A model generated the notes under the pieces. That model did no database searches, was not told where the DNA came from, and saw only the letters and a list, made by a program, of their open reading frames with translations. 7,513 nt of DNA from Chloroflexota bacterium. GTDB taxonomy: Bacteria; Chloroflexota; Anaerolineae; B4-G1; SLSP01. Position 1 is the first letter of the stretch. Every line of letters starts with the position of its first letter. Positions 5,676 through 7,513 of the stretch are shown one piece after another. The stretch lies in contig JAKJAB010000152.1 of the NCBI GenBank assembly GCA_022707725.1, positions 1-7,513 on the forward strand, given 5' to 3'. A program made the translations under genes and the position numbers.

Positions 5676-6560
5676 ATGAAACTTTTAGACTTGACCATCC
5701 CTCTCGGTATTGCCACGCCGCCGTGGCCCACGTATGAGCCGCTGCAAGTGAAATACTTCAAGCGACTGGCACCCAACGGCGCGAACGGCCAGCTCGTCAC
5801 CCACTCCAACCACCTGGGCACCCACCTCGACGGCGAGATCCACTTCTACACCGCCGGCAAAGACATCGCGTCCCTGGATATGGACTTTCTCGTCCATGAA
5901 GCCGCCATCGTTGACCTTTCCGACGTGGTCGCCGACTACGACATCTACACGTCGGAAATGATCGAGGATAAAGTTGAGATCAAAGAAGGCGACATCCTCA
6001 TCATCCACACCGGCTTCCACCACTTTGGCTGGGATATGCCCCACGCCGACGAGATCCGCTACATGGTACAGCATCCGGGCCCGGATCGAGAGTTCGCGGA
6101 GTGGGCCAAGCGCAAAAAGCTGCGCTGGATCGGCGTGGACTGCGGCAGCGCGGACCATCCGATGAACACGATCATCCGCAACTGGATGCCTCGCCAGGCC
6201 GCGCAGGCCGAAAAGCACTTCCAGCAGAAGTACGGCAAGGGGCTGGAAGAGGTGTTCGATGACACGAAATACCAGCTGATGCACATCGAGATGTTTCCCT
6301 CCGGCATCATCCACGCGGAGTGCCTCGGCGGCGAGATCGACCTGCTCATCAACCGCCGTGTGCAGCTCGGCTTCTTCCCCTGGCGCTTCGTGGACGGCGA
6401 ATCGAGCATCGGGCGCTGCGTCGCCTTCGTGGATGACGACGAATACGCCGATCTGATGAAGAAAAGGGAGAGCCTTCCCAAGACCAAATTCGGCGATGCG
6501 TTCGACCCGCAGCACGTCGAGAACCTGAATCAGCAGGTGGCCCGTCGAGTGGTCAAATAG
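5676..6560 (+). CDS. Cyclase family protein (kynurenine formamidase-like metal-dependent hydrolase)
   Basis: A 294-residue cytoplasmic protein of the cyclase superfamily (PF04199; KynB, isatin hydrolase and relatives). These enzymes use divalent metal, often two ions, to hydrolyse amide or lactam-like bonds. The metal motif H-x3-H-x-D-x3-H is complete as H46, H50, D52 and H56 within NHLGTHLDGEIHF. The second metal pair of KynB (His and Glu 12 residues apart) is matched by H203 and E215. Other family features are LLDLTIPLG at the N-terminus, GDILIIHTGF (105-114) and WIGVDCGSADHP (151-162). It is longer than typical KynB (about 210 residues), with a helical insertion around 163-200 and a C-terminal extension after about 255. 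No kynurenine-pathway neighbour is visible, so true formamidase activity is not supported. The family III CoA-transferase gene following in the same direction suggests a catabolic operon. Substrate unknown. Confidence 0.88.
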   Translation: MKLLDLTIPLGIATPPWPTYEPLQVKYFKRLAPNGANGQLVTHSNHLGTHLDGEIHFYTAGKDIASLDMDFLVHEAAIVDLSDVVADYDIYTSEMIEDKVEIKEGDILIIHTGFHHFGWDMPHADEIRYMVQHPGPDREFAEWAKRKKLRWIGVDCGSADHPMNTIIRNWMPRQAAQAEKHFQQKYGKGLEEVFDDTKYQLMHIEMFPSGIIHAECLGGEIDLLINRRVQLGFFPWRFVDGESSIGRCVAFVDDDEYADLMKKRESLPKTKFGDAFDPQHVENLNQQVARRVVK

Positions 6561-6575
6561 CCAGATGTCATAGCG

Positions 6576-6614
6576 TCAGGGGGGCAGGCGCTCTCAGGCT
6601 GCCCGCCCCCCTGA
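6576..6614 (+). promoter_or_regulatory. GC-rich intercistronic hairpin without a U-tract
   Basis: TCAGGGGGGC (6576-6585) pairs perfectly with GCCCCCCTGA (6605-6614) around 19 nt. An alternative fold pairs GGGCAG (6582-6587) with CTGCCC (6599-6604) inside TCAGGG/CCCTGA. No T-run follows, so a standard intrinsic terminator is unlikely. It may stabilise the upstream mRNA 3' end or lower expression of the downstream gene. Confidence 0.5.
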
Positions 6615-6618
6615 CCGG

Positions 6619-6665
6619 CGACTCTACGGCGACCTGACCAACGACCCTACGACTACCCGACTACC
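6619..6665 (+). repeat. CGAC-rich spacer with tandem 8-bp units
   Basis: CGACTACC occurs twice in tandem (6650-6657 and 6658-6665), directly after the related unit CGACCCTA (6642-6649). Further CGAC words occur at 6619 and 6630. The tract ends just before the CoA-transferase ribosome binding site and has no evident coding function. Confidence 0.4.
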
Positions 6666-6679
6666 GGAGATCAATGACT

Positions 6680-7513
6680 ATGATGGCTTTGGAAGGACTT
6701 CGTATTCTGGATTTGACCCGTGTGTTGGCCGGGCCTTACGCGACGATGATCCTGGCCGACCTGGGGGCCGACGTGATCAAAATCGAGATGCCCGGCACAG
6801 GCGACGATTCGCGGAATTTCGGGCCGTACCTGCACGGTGAGAGCGCGTATTTTATGAGCCTCAACCGCAACAAGCGCAGCGTGACGCTGAACCTCAAGTC
6901 GCCGCGCGGGAAGCAAATCATCCGCGAACTGGCGGCGCGCGTCGATGTCGTCGTCGAAAACTTCCGCCCTGGCACGTTGGAGCGGCTCGAATTGGGTTAC
7001 GAGACGCTGCGCGAAATCAACCCGCGCCTGATCTACGCGGCCTCGTCGGGGTTTGGGCGCACCGGGCCGTACAGCCAGCGTCCCGCCTACGACGGCGTGG
7101 TGCAGGCGATGGGCGGCGTGATGAGCATCACCGGGCCGGAGGATGGGACGCCCACGCGCGTCGGCACGTCGATTGGCGACATCATCGCGGGCATCTTCAC
7201 CGCTATCGGCATTTTGAGCGCGCTGGCGGCGCGGGAGCGCACCGGGCAGGGCCAGTTGGTGGACGTGGCGATGCTCGATTGCCAGGTCGCCATTCTGGAG
7301 AACGCCATCGCGCGATACGGCGTCACCGGCGAAATCCCGCGTCCCATCGGCAGCCGCCACCCGTCTGTTGTCCCGCTCGAACCGTTCAAGACGCAAGACG
7401 GGGAGTTGATGGTGGCGGTGGGCAACGACACGGTCTGGGGGCGGCTCTGTGAGGCGTTGGAGCGGCCCGACATGGGCGCGGATCCGCGCTTCACGACCAA
7501 CCCGGAACGGCTC
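6680..7513 (+). CDS. Family III CoA-transferase (CaiB/BaiF/Frc type), 3' partial
   Basis: 278 residues are visible of the roughly 400 usual for the family; the gene runs off the right edge. It transfers CoA between acyl-CoA and a carboxylic acid in the cytoplasm, via an enzyme-bound aspartyl-CoA intermediate. Family features: LEGLRILDLTRVLAGPYA at the N-terminus, then ADLGADVIKIE, LNRNKRSVTLNLKSP, VENFRPG (92-98), GFGRTGPY (124-131), and SIGDIIAG with the probable catalytic Asp at 167, followed by RTGQGQLVDVAMLD. In-frame ATGs at 6674, 6680 and 6683 are possible starts. GGAG (6666-6669) is 10 nt from 6680 but only 4 nt from 6674, so I chose 6680, with 6674 a fair alternative. It probably forms an operon with the cyclase gene 119 nt upstream. 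Donor and acceptor cannot be told from the sequence. Confidence 0.92.
   Translation, partial: MMALEGLRILDLTRVLAGPYATMILADLGADVIKIEMPGTGDDSRNFGPYLHGESAYFMSLNRNKRSVTLNLKSPRGKQIIRELAARVDVVVENFRPGTLERLELGYETLREINPRLIYAASSGFGRTGPYSQRPAYDGVVQAMGGVMSITGPEDGTPTRVGTSIGDIIAGIFTAIGILSALAARERTGQGQLVDVAMLDCQVAILENAIARYGVTGEIPRPIGSRHPSVVPLEPFKTQDGELMVAVGNDTVWGRLCEALERPDMGADPRFTTNPERL

Noticed and set aside
5685..6515. 276-codon open frame on the minus strand
   Set aside because: It lies entirely opposite the cyclase gene, whose motifs and ribosome binding site are convincing. Its translation is rich in Val, Ala and Asp with no recognisable domain, typical of an antisense shadow in GC-rich DNA.
6671..7396. 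241-codon open frame on the minus strand
   Set aside because: It lies opposite the family III CoA-transferase and is rich in Arg, Ala and Asp without any motif.

Overview
The window comes from a GC-rich bacterial chromosome, most likely a member of the Chloroflexota (Anaerolineae/Ardenticatenia-like). The best clue is the C-terminus of the first protein, FLPLVMRNTP. From memory, an (I/V/Y/F)-x-LPLV-x-R tail of this kind closes many large exported proteins of that phylum. The GT-C type membrane protein with a C-terminal beta-rich domain fits the same group. The assignment is an inference, not a database result. All genes I accept lie on the + strand.

Region 1 (2-5322) is a two-gene unit. The first gene, cut by the left edge, encodes a large exported modular protein. 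Its visible domains are the tail of an Ig-like domain, a CehA/McbA-type PHP metallohydrolase domain, a CARDB-like beta domain, a glutamine-amidotransferase-like Rossmann domain, two OB-like domains and a DUF11-type repeat. The second gene starts 11 nt after its stop. It encodes a polytopic GT-C-like membrane protein with a large extracytoplasmic C-terminal part. Its Shine-Dalgarno overlaps the stop codon of gene 1 and its GTG start lies inside a short hairpin, so the two are probably co-transcribed and translationally coupled. Together they look like cell-envelope functions: a surface or secreted hydrolase and a membrane glycosyltransferase.

Region 2 (5323-5675) has no clear long gene but is not featureless. 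It has an extended -10 promoter-like site, a 12-bp palindrome where transcription would start, two overlapping small reading frames (one interrupted by an in-frame TGA), a perfect 12-bp-stem terminator and a 16-bp near-palindrome. It reads as a small stand-alone transcription unit, either a decayed or tiny gene or a small RNA, followed by a possible operator for the next operon.

Region 3 (5676-7513) is a catabolic-looking pair. One gene encodes a cyclase/kynurenine-formamidase-family metal hydrolase with every expected metal ligand. The other encodes a family III (CaiB/BaiF/Frc) CoA-transferase that runs off the right edge. The 119-nt gap between them holds a strong GC hairpin without a U-tract and a short CGAC-rich repeat tract. 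The pair suggests hydrolysis of an amide or lactone-type substrate followed by CoA activation of an acid, but the substrate cannot be read from the sequence.

I saw no tRNA, rRNA, CRISPR array, insertion sequence or phage gene.
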